From Streptomyces sp. NBC_01294 (GTDB taxonomy: Bacteria > Actinomycetota > Actinomycetes > Streptomycetales > Streptomycetaceae): 64,000 nucleotides of DNA. The DNA lies in the NCBI RefSeq assembly GCF_035917235.1, contig NZ_CP108423.1, forward strand, positions 434,001-498,000, given 5' to 3'. The notes beneath the pieces are model-generated. The model saw nothing but the letters and a program-made list of their open reading frames with translations. It was not told the origin of the DNA and searched no databases. Positions within the stretch are counted from its first letter, which is position 1. Every line of letters starts with the position of its first letter. The position numbers and the translations under genes were made by a program. Below, piece by piece: positions 37,527 through 46,929 of the stretch.

Positions 37527-38745
37527 TCAGGCGTCCCCGAAGACCGGGTACGGCACGTAGGTGCGCCGGTCGGGGTCCACCGCCAGGCGGCCCCCGGCCG
37601 GCGGCCGCGCCCGCTGGGCGCAGTCGCGGCGCTCGCAGATCCGGCAGCCCAGACCGATCGGGGTGGCCGCCCGCGGGTCGGCGACGGCGACGCCCTCGGC
37701 GTAGACGAGACGGCCGGCGTGCCGGAGTTCGCAGCCGAGCGCCACGGCGAACTCGGCCCGGCGGGCTCGGTGTCCGTGGCCGCGGTGGCCGCCCCGGGTG
37801 ACGATCCGGGCGATCCAGAAGTACTTCTTCCCGTCGGGCATCTCGGCGACCTGCGTGAGGATCCGGCCGGGGGCCGAGAAGGCCTCGTAGACGGTCCACA
37901 GGGGACAGGTGCCGCCGAGGCGCGAGAAGTGGAAGTCGGTCGCGGACTGGCGTTTGGAGATGTTCCCCGCCCGGTCGGCGCGCAGGAACGAGAAGGGCAC
38001 CCCGCGCTGTCCGGTGCGCTGCAGGGTGCTGAGCCGGTGGCAGACGGTCTCGAAGCCGACGCCGAAGCGGGCCTGGAGCAGCTCGATGTCGTAGCGCAGG
38101 TCCTCGGCCGCCGCCAGGAAGGCGCCGTAGGGCATGAGGACGGCGCCGGCGAAGTAGTCGGCCAGCCCGATCCTCGCCAGGCCCCCGGACTCGGCGGAGT
38201 CGAAATCGGCCCGGTCACGAGGGAGTCGATCAGGGGCCGGTGCCCGAGCAGCGCCAGCTGCGTCGCGAGCTGGAAGGCGCGCTGCGCGTCGGTGAGCCAC
38301 GGGGACAGGAAGAGCAGGCCGCGCTCGGCGTCGAACCGCCGGGCGTCCGGCGCCTGCTCGGGGGCCGCCTCCAGCACCGTCACGCCGTGGCGGGCCGAGA
38401 GCGCGTGTGCGAGGTGCCCGGCGGTACGGGAGACCGATCCGGCGCCCAGGTCCCGGGCGGTGGACTCCGCCTCGGTGTGTCGAGCGCGTCGAAGTGGTTG
38501 TGGTGCGCGTAGAAGAAGTCCCGTACCTCGTCGTGCGGTTCGGTGCGGACCAGGGCCGCCGAGTCGCCGGGCGGTGCGAGGGCCGCGGCCTGCTCGGCCG
38601 CGTCGCGGTAGCGGTGGTGGAGGGCGACGAGGGCCTTCGCGATGTCCGGATGGTCGCGGGCCATGTCCGTGATCTCGTCGGCCGCCACCGAGATCCCGCC
38701 GGCCTCGTCCGCCAGCTCGGTGCGTACTCCGGCTCGCCGCAGCGG
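37527..38745 (-). pseudogene. Decayed RamB/ScfR-like regulator lacking its DNA-binding domain
   Basis: Homology to the intact regulator at 30211-31626 runs through three reading frames. ELADEAGGISVAADEITDMA to FFYAHHNHFDALD is in one frame (to about 38480); HTEAESTARDLGA to ATQLALLGHRPLIDSLV is in a second (to about 38213); GLARIGLADYFAGAVLMPYG to the C-terminus GCRICERRDC and VFGDA is in the third. The XRE helix-turn-helix region is missing altogether; its place is taken by the LacI gene's upstream region. Two shifts plus loss of the domain argue for real decay rather than one sequencing error. It probably once regulated the adjacent valine operon. Confidence 0.85.
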
Positions 38746-38787
38746 CCGCTGCCCCGGGCCGTCTGAGGGGCAGGGTGTGAAGCGGGC

Positions 38788-38798
38788 GTAACGGTTAC
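38788..38798. promoter_or_regulatory. Small palindrome before the LacI-type gene
   Basis: GTAACGGTTAC, a 5-bp inverted repeat around one central base (LacI-family operators usually have an even, CG-centred palindrome), 52 bases before the start of the regulator. It could be an autoregulatory operator. Confidence 0.3.
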
Positions 38799-38849
38799 CC
38801 TGCTGTCCGGCGATGCCGCCCCGTCCCTGGACACCCTGGAGGAACACCC

Positions 38850-39893
38850 GTGCCCGAACCCCGCCCCGGCAACCGTCCCACCCTGGAGGCCGTCGCAGCA
38901 CACGCCGGGGTCTCCCGGGCCACCGCCTCCCGAGTGGTCAACGGCGGCGACGGTGTGCGGGCGCACCTGGCGGAACGGGTGCGCGAGGCGATCCGGGACC
39001 TGGGGTACGTCCCCAACCCCGCGGCCCGCACCCTGGTGACCCGGCGCACCGGGGCCGTCGCGGTGATCATCGCCGAGCCCGAGGTCCGGATCTTCTCGGA
39101 TCCCTTCTTCTCCCGTCAGGTCCGGGGCATCAGCAAGGAGTTGACCGCCCACGACACCCAACTGGTCCTGCTGCTGGTGGAGGACCGGGGCGACTACGAC
39201 CGGATCGAGCGCTACCTGGCCGGCGGCCACGTCGACGGGGCGCTCGCCTTCTCCCTGCACACCGACGATCCGCTGCCCGCCATCACCCGCCGCATCGGCA
39301 TGCCCACGGTCTACGGCGGCCGCCCCGACTGGACCGCCGGCCCCGGCGAGAAGGGCGGCGTGACCTATGTCGACGCGGACAACCGCGGGGGCGCGCGGGA
39401 GGCCGTACGGTACCTGCTCGCCCAGGGCCGGCGGCGGATCGCGCACATCTCCGGCCCGCTCGACCAGACCTCGGCGCTCGACCGGCTGAGCGGCTACCGG
39501 GACGTGCTCCCGGACACCGTTCCCGAGCTGTTCGCCGAAGGGGACTTCACGGCGGCGGGCGGGGCCCGCGCGATGGCCGAACTGCTGGCCCTCGACGCCG
39601 GGATAGACGCCGTCTTCGCCGGGAACGACCTGATGGCGACCGGCGCGCTGCGGGTGCTGCAGGAGCACGGCCGGACGGTACCCGGGGACGTGGCGCTGGT
39701 GGGCTTCGACGACGCGGAGCCGGTGGCGGAGAGCGCCGAGCCGCCGCTGACGACGGTGCGTCAGGACATCGAGGGGATGGGGCGCCTGATGGCGCGGCTG
39801 CTGATGCGCACCCTGAACGACGGTCCGGACGGGGGCTTCGTTCCTGGTCCTGTGATCACCGAGACGGCGCTGGTCCGGCGCGCGTCGGCCTGA
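38850..39893 (+). CDS. LacI family transcriptional regulator
   Basis: A 347-residue regulator starting at GTG 38850 with GGAGG. The N-terminal helix-turn-helix TLEAVAAHAGVSRATASRVV and the hinge LGYVPNPAARTL are typical. The periplasmic-binding-protein-like sensor follows (VAVIIAEPEVRIFSDPFFSR, DAVFAGNDLMATGALRVL, VALVGFDDAEPVAESAEPPL). It should bind a sugar and control catabolic genes, but none adjoins; the target is elsewhere. Confidence 0.9.
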   Translation: MPEPRPGNRPTLEAVAAHAGVSRATASRVVNGGDGVRAHLAERVREAIRDLGYVPNPAARTLVTRRTGAVAVIIAEPEVRIFSDPFFSRQVRGISKELTAHDTQLVLLLVEDRGDYDRIERYLAGGHVDGALAFSLHTDDPLPAITRRIGMPTVYGGRPDWTAGPGEKGGVTYVDADNRGGAREAVRYLLAQGRRRIAHISGPLDQTSALDRLSGYRDVLPDTVPELFAEGDFTAAGGARAMAELLALDAGIDAVFAGNDLMATGALRVLQEHGRTVPGDVALVGFDDAEPVAESAEPPLTTVRQDIEGMGRLMARLLMRTLNDGPDGGFVPGPVITETALVRRASA

Positions 39894-39913
39894 CGCGGCC
39901 TGCGGACGCGGCA

Positions 39914-39943
39914 GCCGGGGCCCGCGCGACGGCGGGCCCCGGC
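39914..39943. terminator. Hairpin terminator after the LacI-type gene
   Basis: Perfect 12-bp stem (GCCGGGGCCCGC and complement), 6-base loop, between convergent genes, so it can serve both the LacI-type regulator and the DUF4360 gene. Confidence 0.75.
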
Positions 39944-39966
39944 GTAGGGGGAAGAGCCTTCCCGGG

Positions 39967-40617
39967 TCAGCGCGCGGGGCACTTCTTCCAGGAGAAGTGG
40001 TAGACGCTGTTGATGCTGCCGTCCGTCGAGTCGAGGGCCATGAAGCTGGTCTGCGACGGGTCGGAGGTGCCCACTTCCGCGCGCAGCTCGGTGTTGATGT
40101 TGAAGTTGCGCTGTTCGCCGCAGGGTGCGAACACCAGGGCCTCGATGCCCGTGGTGTCGGTCGCCTGCCAGTTGTCGTCGAGGTGGCCGTTGAACCGGTG
40201 CGTGCGCTGGGCGGTCTGGCTCATGCCCTGGAAGTAGTAGCTGGCCTTCTGCGTGCCGATCGCGCCCTCCTGCAGGCTGCCGAAGCCCCGGTAGTCGACC
40301 TGGGCCACGGCGTAGGTGTAGCCCTGGGGGACGTGCACTTGGAGGGAGAGGAGACAGTTCTTGCGGCCCTCGACGGCGGGGGCGCCGCCGCCGGCCTGGG
40401 CCAGGTACTCGCTGTAGGTGACGGTGAAGGCCGAGTTGTCCGGCGCCACGGCGACGGTGGCGCTGCCTGGGCGGCAGCCCGATCCGTTCACGGTGGCGAC
40501 GTCCACGGTCACTTCGTCGAGGGGGGCCGAGGCGCTGGCCCCGGCCGTGGGGGTGAGCGTGACGAGCGTTGCGGTCACGGCGGCTGCGGTGAATCCGGTA
40601 CGGAGCGACTTGATCAC
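39967..40617 (-). CDS. Secreted DUF4360-type protein
   Basis: A 216-residue protein with a signal peptide (KSLRTGFTAAAVTATLVTL, cleavage near GASASA). The mature part has conserved cysteines in SGCRPG, RKNCLLSLQV, FAPCGEQR and KKCPAR, and YRGFGSLQEGAIGTQKASYYF, as in the DUF4360 family of secreted actinobacterial and fungal proteins. Function unknown. Start GTG 40617 has no clear ribosome site. Confidence 0.75.
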   Translation of the reverse strand: MIKSLRTGFTAAAVTATLVTLTPTAGASASAPLDEVTVDVATVNGSGCRPGSATVAVAPDNSAFTVTYSEYLAQAGGGAPAVEGRKNCLLSLQVHVPQGYTYAVAQVDYRGFGSLQEGAIGTQKASYYFQGMSQTAQRTHRFNGHLDDNWQATDTTGIEALVFAPCGEQRNFNINTELRAEVGTSDPSQTSFMALDSTDGSINSVYHFSWKKCPAR

Positions 40618-40872
40618 ATCGACATGAATAGCCGTCCGCGGGTGCCTCGGACGGCCGACGGGTGCGCGGTCTCACCTCGTTGGCCGAAACGATTCACCGC
40701 AGAAACGATCAACCGGCCCCCACCGCTCCGCCGATCGGCCGCAGGAGGCGCGGTGCACCGAGTCGCGCCGGACGAATGTCCTGGTTCGTCCCTACCATCG
40801 GCGGGATCCTTCAGGCAATCAGCGGGTTCGGGAGCCGGCCGGGGCGCCGGGCCCCCTGCGGTGAGGAGTCCC

Positions 40873-42681
40873 ATGTCCCGCGCACCACGGTCCGCCGTCC
40901 TGTCGGCGCTGGCGCTCGCCACGGCCCTGGCCGTCACGGTGGCCGGGCCCGCGCCGGCCTTCGCCGCGGCCCACCACACCGGCGACGAGGCCGCCGCGCT
41001 CGGCGAGGACCACGCCCGCACGCACGCCAAGCTGCGCCGGGCGGCCGAGGGCACCCAGGGGTACCCGCAGACGAAGCGCACGGCGAGCCTCTCCTCCCTG
41101 CAGGAGTCCCAGCGCAAGGTCAACGCGGGGTTCGACGCGGCGCGCTCCGGCCGGTTCGCGGAGTTCTTCCCGTCGCCCGACTTCGGCGTCCACGTGGCCC
41201 AGCTGCCGACGGGCAAGGTGTTGCTCTTCTCCTTCGAACGCGTGGAGGCCGATCCCACGAAGGAGACCGGGCCCACGAACACGATCGGCCGCACGAACGC
41301 GGGCCGCGCCTACCTCTGGGACCCGGCCAAGGGCACCGGGGCCCGCGCCTTCAAGAACGTGGAGCCGCCCGCGGTGCTGATGCCCGACGGCACCTACGCC
41401 CCGCGCCCGGCCCCCTTCTTCTGCGCCGGGCACTCCTACCTGCCCAACGGGATGGTCGGGGTCTTCGGCGGCAACGTCGGCGGAAAGGGCGGCAGCGGCG
41501 CCAAGCTGTCCTTCGTGTTCGACCCGTGGACGGAGAAGTGGTTCCGCAACCGCGACATGGCCGTGGGCCGCTGGTACCCCTCGGTCGTGACCGGGGCGGA
41601 CGGCCGGCAGATCATCATGTCCGGCCAGTCCGAGCGCGGTACGGGCACGCCCACTCCGGTGGTGGAGCGCTTCCCCGCGCTCGGGCGTCCCGTGCCCTGG
41701 CGGCCGTTCGACATCCCGGTGAGCGTCGCCTCGGAGCGGCTCCGGTCGGACGCCCCGTTCCGCAACGACTATCCGCACCTCTTCTCGCTGCGGGACGGAA
41801 TGATCTACGGGCTCGGCCGCGACGCCGATCAGCAGTGGCTGTTCGACCCGGTCAAGGACCTGCGCACCGACCTGCCGCGGCGGCCCGCCGACTTCCGGGG
41901 CTACGGTTCGGCCGTGCCGCTGCCGGCCGGCTTCCGGGGCCCGGACTCCGTGCTGGTGCTCGGCGGAGACCCGCGCGACCCGCACACGTACCGGCTGTCC
42001 GGCGGCCGCTGGAGCATCGAGGAGCCGAGGGCCTTCGGCCGCACCCAGGACGGGACGCTGATCCTGCCGGACGGCACGCTGATCACCGTGAACGGCGCCC
42101 TGGACACCCGGGACTACGGCAACGGGCCGTTCAATCCCGAGGCGGACCTGAAGTACCGGCAGATCGAGCTGCGCGACGCGCGCGGCCGCTGGACGCTCGG
42201 GCCGGCCCAGCGGCTGCCCCGCGGCTACCACTCCAACGCCCTGATCCTGCCGGACGGCCGGATGATGGTCACCGGCGACGAGCTGCAGCAGATCGCCAAC
42301 GACCCCGACATCAGGGACGGGATGGACGGCAGCATCGAGCTGTACGAGCCCGCCTACCTGAACCGGGGCCCCCGGCCGGCGCTCAACCGGGTTCCGGCGG
42401 GCGACCTCGGCTACGACACGGCCTTCCAGGTCACCAGCTCGACCCCGAGGGACGTCGCGCGCGCCGTGCTGCTGGCGCCGACGACCGTCACCCACTCGGT
42501 GAACACCAGCCAGCGCCACCTGGACCTCCGGCTCACCGGCGCCCGCGGCTCCGCGATCGGGCTGCGGACCCCGCCGAGCGCGGCCGACGCCCCGCCCGGG
42601 TACTACATGCTCTTCCTGCTCGACGCGAAGGGCGTGCCCAGCACGGCGAAGTGGGTGAAGCTGGGCACCCGCCCGCGCTAG
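40873..42681 (+). CDS. Secreted copper-radical oxidase, galactose-oxidase/GlxA-like
   Basis: A 602-residue exported protein (signal peptide to about residue 32) with a kelch beta-propeller and a C-terminal DUF1929-type domain. All ligands of galactose-oxidase-type enzymes are visible: Cys184 (FFCAGHSY) and Tyr235 (GRWYPSV) for the Tyr-Cys crosslink, Tyr452/His453 (RGYHSN) and His541 (VTHSVNTSQRH) for copper. It should oxidise an alcohol or glycan to an aldehyde with H2O2 release. Streptomyces GlxA acts in hyphal-tip glycan deposition beside cslA; no cslA is here, so this is a paralogue. GAGGAG precedes ATG 40873. Confidence 0.88.
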   Translation: MSRAPRSAVLSALALATALAVTVAGPAPAFAAAHHTGDEAAALGEDHARTHAKLRRAAEGTQGYPQTKRTASLSSLQESQRKVNAGFDAARSGRFAEFFPSPDFGVHVAQLPTGKVLLFSFERVEADPTKETGPTNTIGRTNAGRAYLWDPAKGTGARAFKNVEPPAVLMPDGTYAPRPAPFFCAGHSYLPNGMVGVFGGNVGGKGGSGAKLSFVFDPWTEKWFRNRDMAVGRWYPSVVTGADGRQIIMSGQSERGTGTPTPVVERFPALGRPVPWRPFDIPVSVASERLRSDAPFRNDYPHLFSLRDGMIYGLGRDADQQWLFDPVKDLRTDLPRRPADFRGYGSAVPLPAGFRGPDSVLVLGGDPRDPHTYRLSGGRWSIEEPRAFGRTQDGTLILPDGTLITVNGALDTRDYGNGPFNPEADLKYRQIELRDARGRWTLGPAQRLPRGYHSNALILPDGRMMVTGDELQQIANDPDIRDGMDGSIELYEPAYLNRGPRPALNRVPAGDLGYDTAFQVTSSTPRDVARAVLLAPTTVTHSVNTSQRHLDLRLTGARGSAIGLRTPPSAADAPPGYYMLFLLDAKGVPSTAKWVKLGTRPR

Positions 42682-42715
42682 GAACCCGCGCCGGGCAAAA
42701 TCCGAAAGACACGCC

Positions 42716-43318
42716 CTAGGAAGGGGTCGGCGCGAACCGTACGACCGCCGCGCGTCCGGTCGTGCGTACGAGGCAGTCGAGCGGTCCCGTCACCAGGGCC
42801 GCGTCGTACGGGGCCAGGTCCTGCGGGGAGCCGGCGCCGCCGGGCCGTTCGAGGACCGCCGGTCCCTCCAAGGCGACCACCAGCAGGGTCTCGCCCGGAA
42901 GGACCGCGAGGGCCGGCCGGCCCCGTACGACAGCGGTCCGCGCCTGCACGGCGCCCCTGCGGTACATCACGTTGAAGTTCACGACGGGACCGGCAAGGAG
43001 CCGGCAGTCGGTGGGCTCGTCCCCGGGGAAGTCCTGCGGCGCGAACCGCTCGTCCACGAGACGGCGTACGCCCCCCACCGTGAGGTCCATGCCCGCGCCC
43101 TCGGCCAGGGTCAGGGTGCGTCCGATCCCGGGGAAGGCCGAGAAGGGCCCGTCCGCCGCGACCTCGGCCAGGCTCACCCGCCAGCCGAAGTCGTCCATGC
43201 CGGCGCCCTCGGGCCAGGCCGCGATCTCGCGAGTGACTCCCCCGCCGTTCTTCCAGACGGCGGCGGTACGGTCGGCTGCCCGCAGGATCCGGACCCCGCT
43301 TCCGCTCGGCGTGCCCAC
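42716..43318 (-). CDS. HutD/Ves family cupin-like protein
   Basis: A 200-residue protein starting at GTG 43318, five bases after the MarR gene's stop. WKNGGGVTREIAAWPEGAGMDDFGWR and VSLAEVAADGPFSAFPGIGRTL are diagnostic of HutD/Ves, a bicupin family linked to histidine use and cold response. NFNVMYRRGAV is also conserved. Here it sits in an apparent operon with a MarR regulator rather than with hut genes. Confidence 0.88.
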   Translation of the reverse strand: MGTPSGSGVRILRAADRTAAVWKNGGGVTREIAAWPEGAGMDDFGWRVSLAEVAADGPFSAFPGIGRTLTLAEGAGMDLTVGGVRRLVDERFAPQDFPGDEPTDCRLLAGPVVNFNVMYRRGAVQARTAVVRGRPALAVLPGETLLVVALEGPAVLERPGGAGSPQDLAPYDAALVTGPLDCLVRTTGRAAVVRFAPTPS

Positions 43319-43323
43319 CGCTC

Positions 43324-43764
43324 TCAGGCGCCCTTCTCCATCGAGGGGCGCAGGCGGCCCAGCAGTGCGTAGAGCGTCGCGCTCTCGGCCTCGTCGAGGG
43401 TGTCCAGCGCGCCGTGCATCGCCTGCATCTCCTCCCGCACCCGGCGGATGACCTCGCGGCCCGCGTCCGTGGCCACGACGTTCTTGACGCGGCGGTCGGC
43501 GGGGGCCGGTTCCCGGCGCACCAGGTCGCGGGCCTCCAGGCGGTCGACGATGCCGGTCACGTTCGAGGCGTCGCACACCAGCAGGGCGGCGAGGGCGCGC
43601 ATGGGAACGGGGCCGTCGAGCTGGGCGAGGACGCGGGCCTGGGTGGAGGTCAGACCGTGCTGCGCGGCGGCGGCCGCGAACTCGCGCCATTGGGCGGTGC
43701 CGATGGCGGCGAGCAGCTCCAGCAGCTGGAGCTTGGTGGGAGTGTGCGTGGCGGTGTCGTGCAT
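43324..43764 (-). CDS. MarR family transcriptional regulator
   Basis: A 146-residue winged-helix protein (AAAQHGLTSTQARVLAQLD, MRALAALLVCDASNVTGIVD, then RLEARDLVRREPAPADRRVK). The DxRxxx wing and dimer helices are intact. It is divergent from an MFS drug transporter across 153 bases that contain three N5-spaced palindromes, so it very probably represses that transporter and itself. Confidence 0.9.
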   Translation of the reverse strand: MHDTATHTPTKLQLLELLAAIGTAQWREFAAAAAQHGLTSTQARVLAQLDGPVPMRALAALLVCDASNVTGIVDRLEARDLVRREPAPADRRVKNVVATDAGREVIRRVREEMQAMHGALDTLDEAESATLYALLGRLRPSMEKGA

Positions 43765-43786
43765 ACCTGGAGGGTACTCAGGATGT

Positions 43787-43862
43787 TTGACATTATCAAT
43801 TATTTACTTGACCACCTTAACTATCGACGTCTACCGTCGATCGAGTTACTTGATGACGTCAA
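43787..43862. promoter_or_regulatory. Triple palindromic MarR operator region
   Basis: Three inverted repeats with 5-base gaps: TTGACATTATCAA (43787-43799), ATCGACG-N5-CGTCGAT (43823-43841) and TTGATGACGTCAA (43850-43862). In addition GATGTTTGAC (43782-43791) is the exact complement of GTCAAACATC (43858-43867). The AT-rich stretch between supplies the divergent promoters. Confidence 0.65.
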
Positions 43863-43917
43863 ACATCTGCGTTCCGAAGCTCTTCAGCTCCGAAACACGA
43901 AGAAGGTCCCCCCAGCC

Positions 43918-45480
43918 ATGAGCTCCCCCTCCCCCGCCGCCCCGGCCTCCGGGCACCGGAACGAGACGGTCGTCGTCTTCGCCCTGAGCCTCGCCGCCAT
44001 GGTCGTGTCGATGATGCAGACCCTGCCGGTCCCGATCCTCGGCCTGATCCGCGACGACCTCGGCACCTCGACCGCGAACGTGAGCTGGGTGACCACCGCG
44101 ACCCTGCTGTCGGCGGCCGTCTTCACCCCGCTCCTGGGACGCTTCGGCGACCAGCACGGCAAGAAGCCGACCCTGGTGGCCGTGCTCGGCGTCATGGTGG
44201 CCGGCTCCGTCATCACCGCGCTGGCCTCCTCGCTGCCGGTGCTGATCCTGGGCCGTGTCCTTCAGGGAGCCGCCACCGCGATCTTCCCGCTGGCCCTCTC
44301 GGTCCTGCGCGAGGAGGTCCGGCCGCAGAAGCTGCCGGGCGCCATGGCGCTGGTCAGCGGCACGCTCGCGTTCGGCAGCGGCCTCGCGCTCGTCGCGACC
44401 GGACTGCTCACCTCCGGGCCGGACGCGGACTACCGCAACGCCTTCTGGATGGCGACCGGCTTCGCGGCCCTCGCCCTGCTCGCGGTCGTCGTCCTGGTCC
44501 CCGCGACCCGGCACAAGACGGGCGGGCGCACCGACTTCCTGGGCGCGCTGACCCTCGGCATCGCGCTGCTGCTGCTCCTGCTGCCGATCTCCCAGGGCCA
44601 CGAGTGGGGCTGGGCCTCCGCCCGTACGCTGGGCTCCTTCGCCGGCGCGGCCGTCATGGCCGCCGTCTGGGTGCTCGTCGAGCGCAAGGTCCGCGAGCCG
44701 CTGGTCGACATGCGGATGTTCGTCCACCGCCCGGTGCTCATGGCCAACCTGGCCGGCATCCTCGTCGGCTTCGGCATGTTCGCGAACTTCCTGGGCGTCT
44801 CGTACCTCGTCCAGATGCCCCGGGAACTCACCGGCTTCGGCTTCGACGCGTCGATCCTGCGCGCCTCCGTGCAGTTCCTGCTGCCCGGCGCCATCGTCTC
44901 ACTGCTCGCCTCCCCGGTGGGCGGGCAGATCGTGCGCCACCGCGGTCCCCGCGTCGCCCTGGGCCTGGCCGCCGCGCTCGGCGCGGCCGGCTTCGCCTGG
45001 CTCGCACTGGACCACCAGCACAGCCTCTCGGTGATCGGCGCCGGCCTGGTCGTCGGCGCGGCGGTCAGTTTCGGCTACGCCGCCATGCCCGCCGTGATCA
45101 TGTCCAGCGTCCCGCACCACCAGAGCGGCATCGCCAACGGCATCAACTCGATCTCCCGCTCCACCGGCAGTGCGATCGGCAGCGCCGTCGTCACCACGAT
45201 CCTCGCCTCCCGCACCATCGAGCACCTGCCGGCCGGGGTCCCGCCGCTGCCCGCCGAGTCCGGGTTCACCCTCACCTTCGGGATCGGGGCCGTGGCCTTC
45301 GCGCTGGTCGCGGTGATCAGCCGGCTCGGCCTGCGGGGCGGGCACGGCACCGTGGCGTCGGCTTCCGGACGGCCCGCGGCGGACGAGCCGGCCTCCGGGG
45401 CGACGGCGGGGCGGCCCGCAGCCGCGCCCGCGGCCGCGGAACAGGGCGCGGTCGGCGCGCCGGCCGCGGCCACCGGCTGA
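43918..45480 (+). CDS. MFS drug exporter, DHA2/EmrB-QacA type
   Basis: A 520-residue transporter with about fourteen hydrophobic segments. LLGRFGDQHGKKPTLVAVLG after TM2 and ILGRVLQGAATAIFPLALSVL are the family motifs. It expels hydrophobic compounds using protons. The C-terminus ends in an Ala/Gly/Pro-rich tail. Divergent MarR gene and operator palindromes indicate drug-inducible control; the ligand is unknown. Confidence 0.88.
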   Translation: MSSPSPAAPASGHRNETVVVFALSLAAMVVSMMQTLPVPILGLIRDDLGTSTANVSWVTTATLLSAAVFTPLLGRFGDQHGKKPTLVAVLGVMVAGSVITALASSLPVLILGRVLQGAATAIFPLALSVLREEVRPQKLPGAMALVSGTLAFGSGLALVATGLLTSGPDADYRNAFWMATGFAALALLAVVVLVPATRHKTGGRTDFLGALTLGIALLLLLLPISQGHEWGWASARTLGSFAGAAVMAAVWVLVERKVREPLVDMRMFVHRPVLMANLAGILVGFGMFANFLGVSYLVQMPRELTGFGFDASILRASVQFLLPGAIVSLLASPVGGQIVRHRGPRVALGLAAALGAAGFAWLALDHQHSLSVIGAGLVVGAAVSFGYAAMPAVIMSSVPHHQSGIANGINSISRSTGSAIGSAVVTTILASRTIEHLPAGVPPLPAESGFTLTFGIGAVAFALVAVISRLGLRGGHGTVASASGRPAADEPASGATAGRPAAAPAAAEQGAVGAPAAATG

Positions 45481-45602
45481 CCACCCGACCGATCCACCAC
45501 CCGCCACCCACCACCCGCCATCGCCCCGACCCACCGCCCGGCGGCCGGCCCACCGCGTGTCGCTCGCGGCGGGCGGGCCGCCGGGCCTTGCATGGTGGGT
45601 GC

Positions 45603-46121
45603 ATGAAGGCTACGGACGTCATCACCGACGGGTTCGGACGCATCCGGGAGATCGTGCACGAGGTCGTGGACGGGGTCCCTGCGGAGCGGCTCAACGCGCG
45701 CGTCGACCCGGGGGCGAACTCGATCACCTGGCTGGTCTGGCACCTGACCCGGATCCAGGACGACCACATCGCGGACGCGGCCGACCTGGAGCAGGTGTGG
45801 CGGGCCGGGGGCTGGGCGCACCGGTTCGCCCTGCCGCTGCCCGCCGGGTCGACCGGGTACGGCCACTCGGCGCGACAGGCCGGCACCGTCCGGGTCGAAT
45901 CGGGCGAGCAGCTCCTCGGGTACTACGACGCGGTGCACGAGCAGACCGTGCGCTTCGTCCGGGGCCTCGCCGCCGGCGACCTGGAGCGGGTGGTCGACGA
46001 ACGCTGGGATCCGCCGGTCACCCTCGGGGTGCGCCTGGTCAGCGTGCTGGCCGACGACCTGCAGCACGCCGGTCAGGCGGCCTTCGTACGGGGCGCGCTG
46101 GAGCGGGGCCCGGACTCCTGA
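45603..46121 (+). CDS. DinB family protein (DUF664)
   Basis: A 172-residue four-helix protein: FGRIREIVHEVVDGVPAERL, TWLVWHLTRIQDDHIADAAD and VLADDLQHAGQAAFVRGAL. These match the DinB/YfiT-like metal-binding fold (His in HLTRIQDDHI and in DLQHAGQ). Some members are thiol-dependent transferases using mycothiol. Start ATG 45603; no neighbour indicates the substrate. Confidence 0.8.
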   Translation: MKATDVITDGFGRIREIVHEVVDGVPAERLNARVDPGANSITWLVWHLTRIQDDHIADAADLEQVWRAGGWAHRFALPLPAGSTGYGHSARQAGTVRVESGEQLLGYYDAVHEQTVRFVRGLAAGDLERVVDERWDPPVTLGVRLVSVLADDLQHAGQAAFVRGALERGPDS

Positions 46122-46142
46122 GGGACCGCCCGGCGCGGCCGG

Positions 46143-46805
46143 TCAGCCCCGGAAGGCCTCCTTGCGGACCGGGGAGGCTTCGGCGAGGGCCTTGGTGACT
46201 GCGTCGACGCCTTCCCGGAGGCCGTAGACGGGGGTGTCGGGCTGCTGGCGCCAGGAGTCGTCGAGGCCGCCGGCGTCGACGGTGTCGAAGCCGAGTTCCT
46301 CGATGAGGGCGCGGACGGCCTTCTTGCCCGCCGCGTCGTCGCCCGCGACCGGCAGTGCGATCCGGTCCGGCGCGCCCGCCGGGCGGTGCCGGTCGAGGAT
46401 GTCCTGGGCGTAGGTGCCGTTGAAGGCCTTGATCACGGGGTGTCCGAGCTGCCGCTCGGTCCAGCGGCTCTCGGTCAGGCCCTCGTCCTCGACCCCCGCG
46501 ATCCGGCCGTCGCGCACTTGCGGGTAGTAGTTGCCGGTGTCGATGACCGTGAAGTCCTCGGCGGCCTCGTCGAAGAGGCCGGCGGGCAGGTCCGGCACGT
46601 TCTTGAAGGGGATGGTGACCACGACGATCTCGGCACCGCGCGCCGCTTCGGGCACGGTGACGGGAGTGGCGCCGGTCTCCTCGGCGAGGGCGGTCAGGGT
46701 CTCGGGGCCGCGCGAATTCGCCACGGAGACGTCGTGCCCGAGGGCCGTGAGCCGGCGGGTGAGGTTGCCGCCGATGTTGCCCGCGCCGATGATGCCGATC
46801 TTCAT
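46143..46805 (-). CDS. NADPH-dependent F420 reductase-like protein
   Basis: A 220-residue Rossmann protein, start ATG 46805. IGIIGAGNIGGNLTRRLTALG is the NADP site, followed by VANSRGPETL (phosphate contacts) and KAFNGTYAQDIL. It belongs to the NADP oxidoreductase coenzyme F420-dependent group but may act on another cofactor. The DinB-like gene ends 22 bases away on the other strand. Confidence 0.82.
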   Translation of the reverse strand: MKIGIIGAGNIGGNLTRRLTALGHDVSVANSRGPETLTALAEETGATPVTVPEAARGAEIVVVTIPFKNVPDLPAGLFDEAAEDFTVIDTGNYYPQVRDGRIAGVEDEGLTESRWTERQLGHPVIKAFNGTYAQDILDRHRPAGAPDRIALPVAGDDAAGKKAVRALIEELGFDTVDAGGLDDSWRQQPDTPVYGLREGVDAVTKALAEASPVRKEAFRG

Positions 46806-46929
46806 GAGCTTCTCCAGTGCATCCGGGATCAGGTCTCGCGCTGGTACCAACTCCCGTCGGCCGCACCGCATTCCGCCCCGGGGCGCCCATCACCCGTACG
46901 CGGGACCCGGGCGGTGCCCGGTGCACGCG

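Noticed and set aside
38850..39893. LacI-type gene as regulator of the valine operon
   Set aside because: Its sensor domain is of the sugar-binding type and the decayed RamB-like gene lies between; the RamB-like gene is the more likely former regulator.
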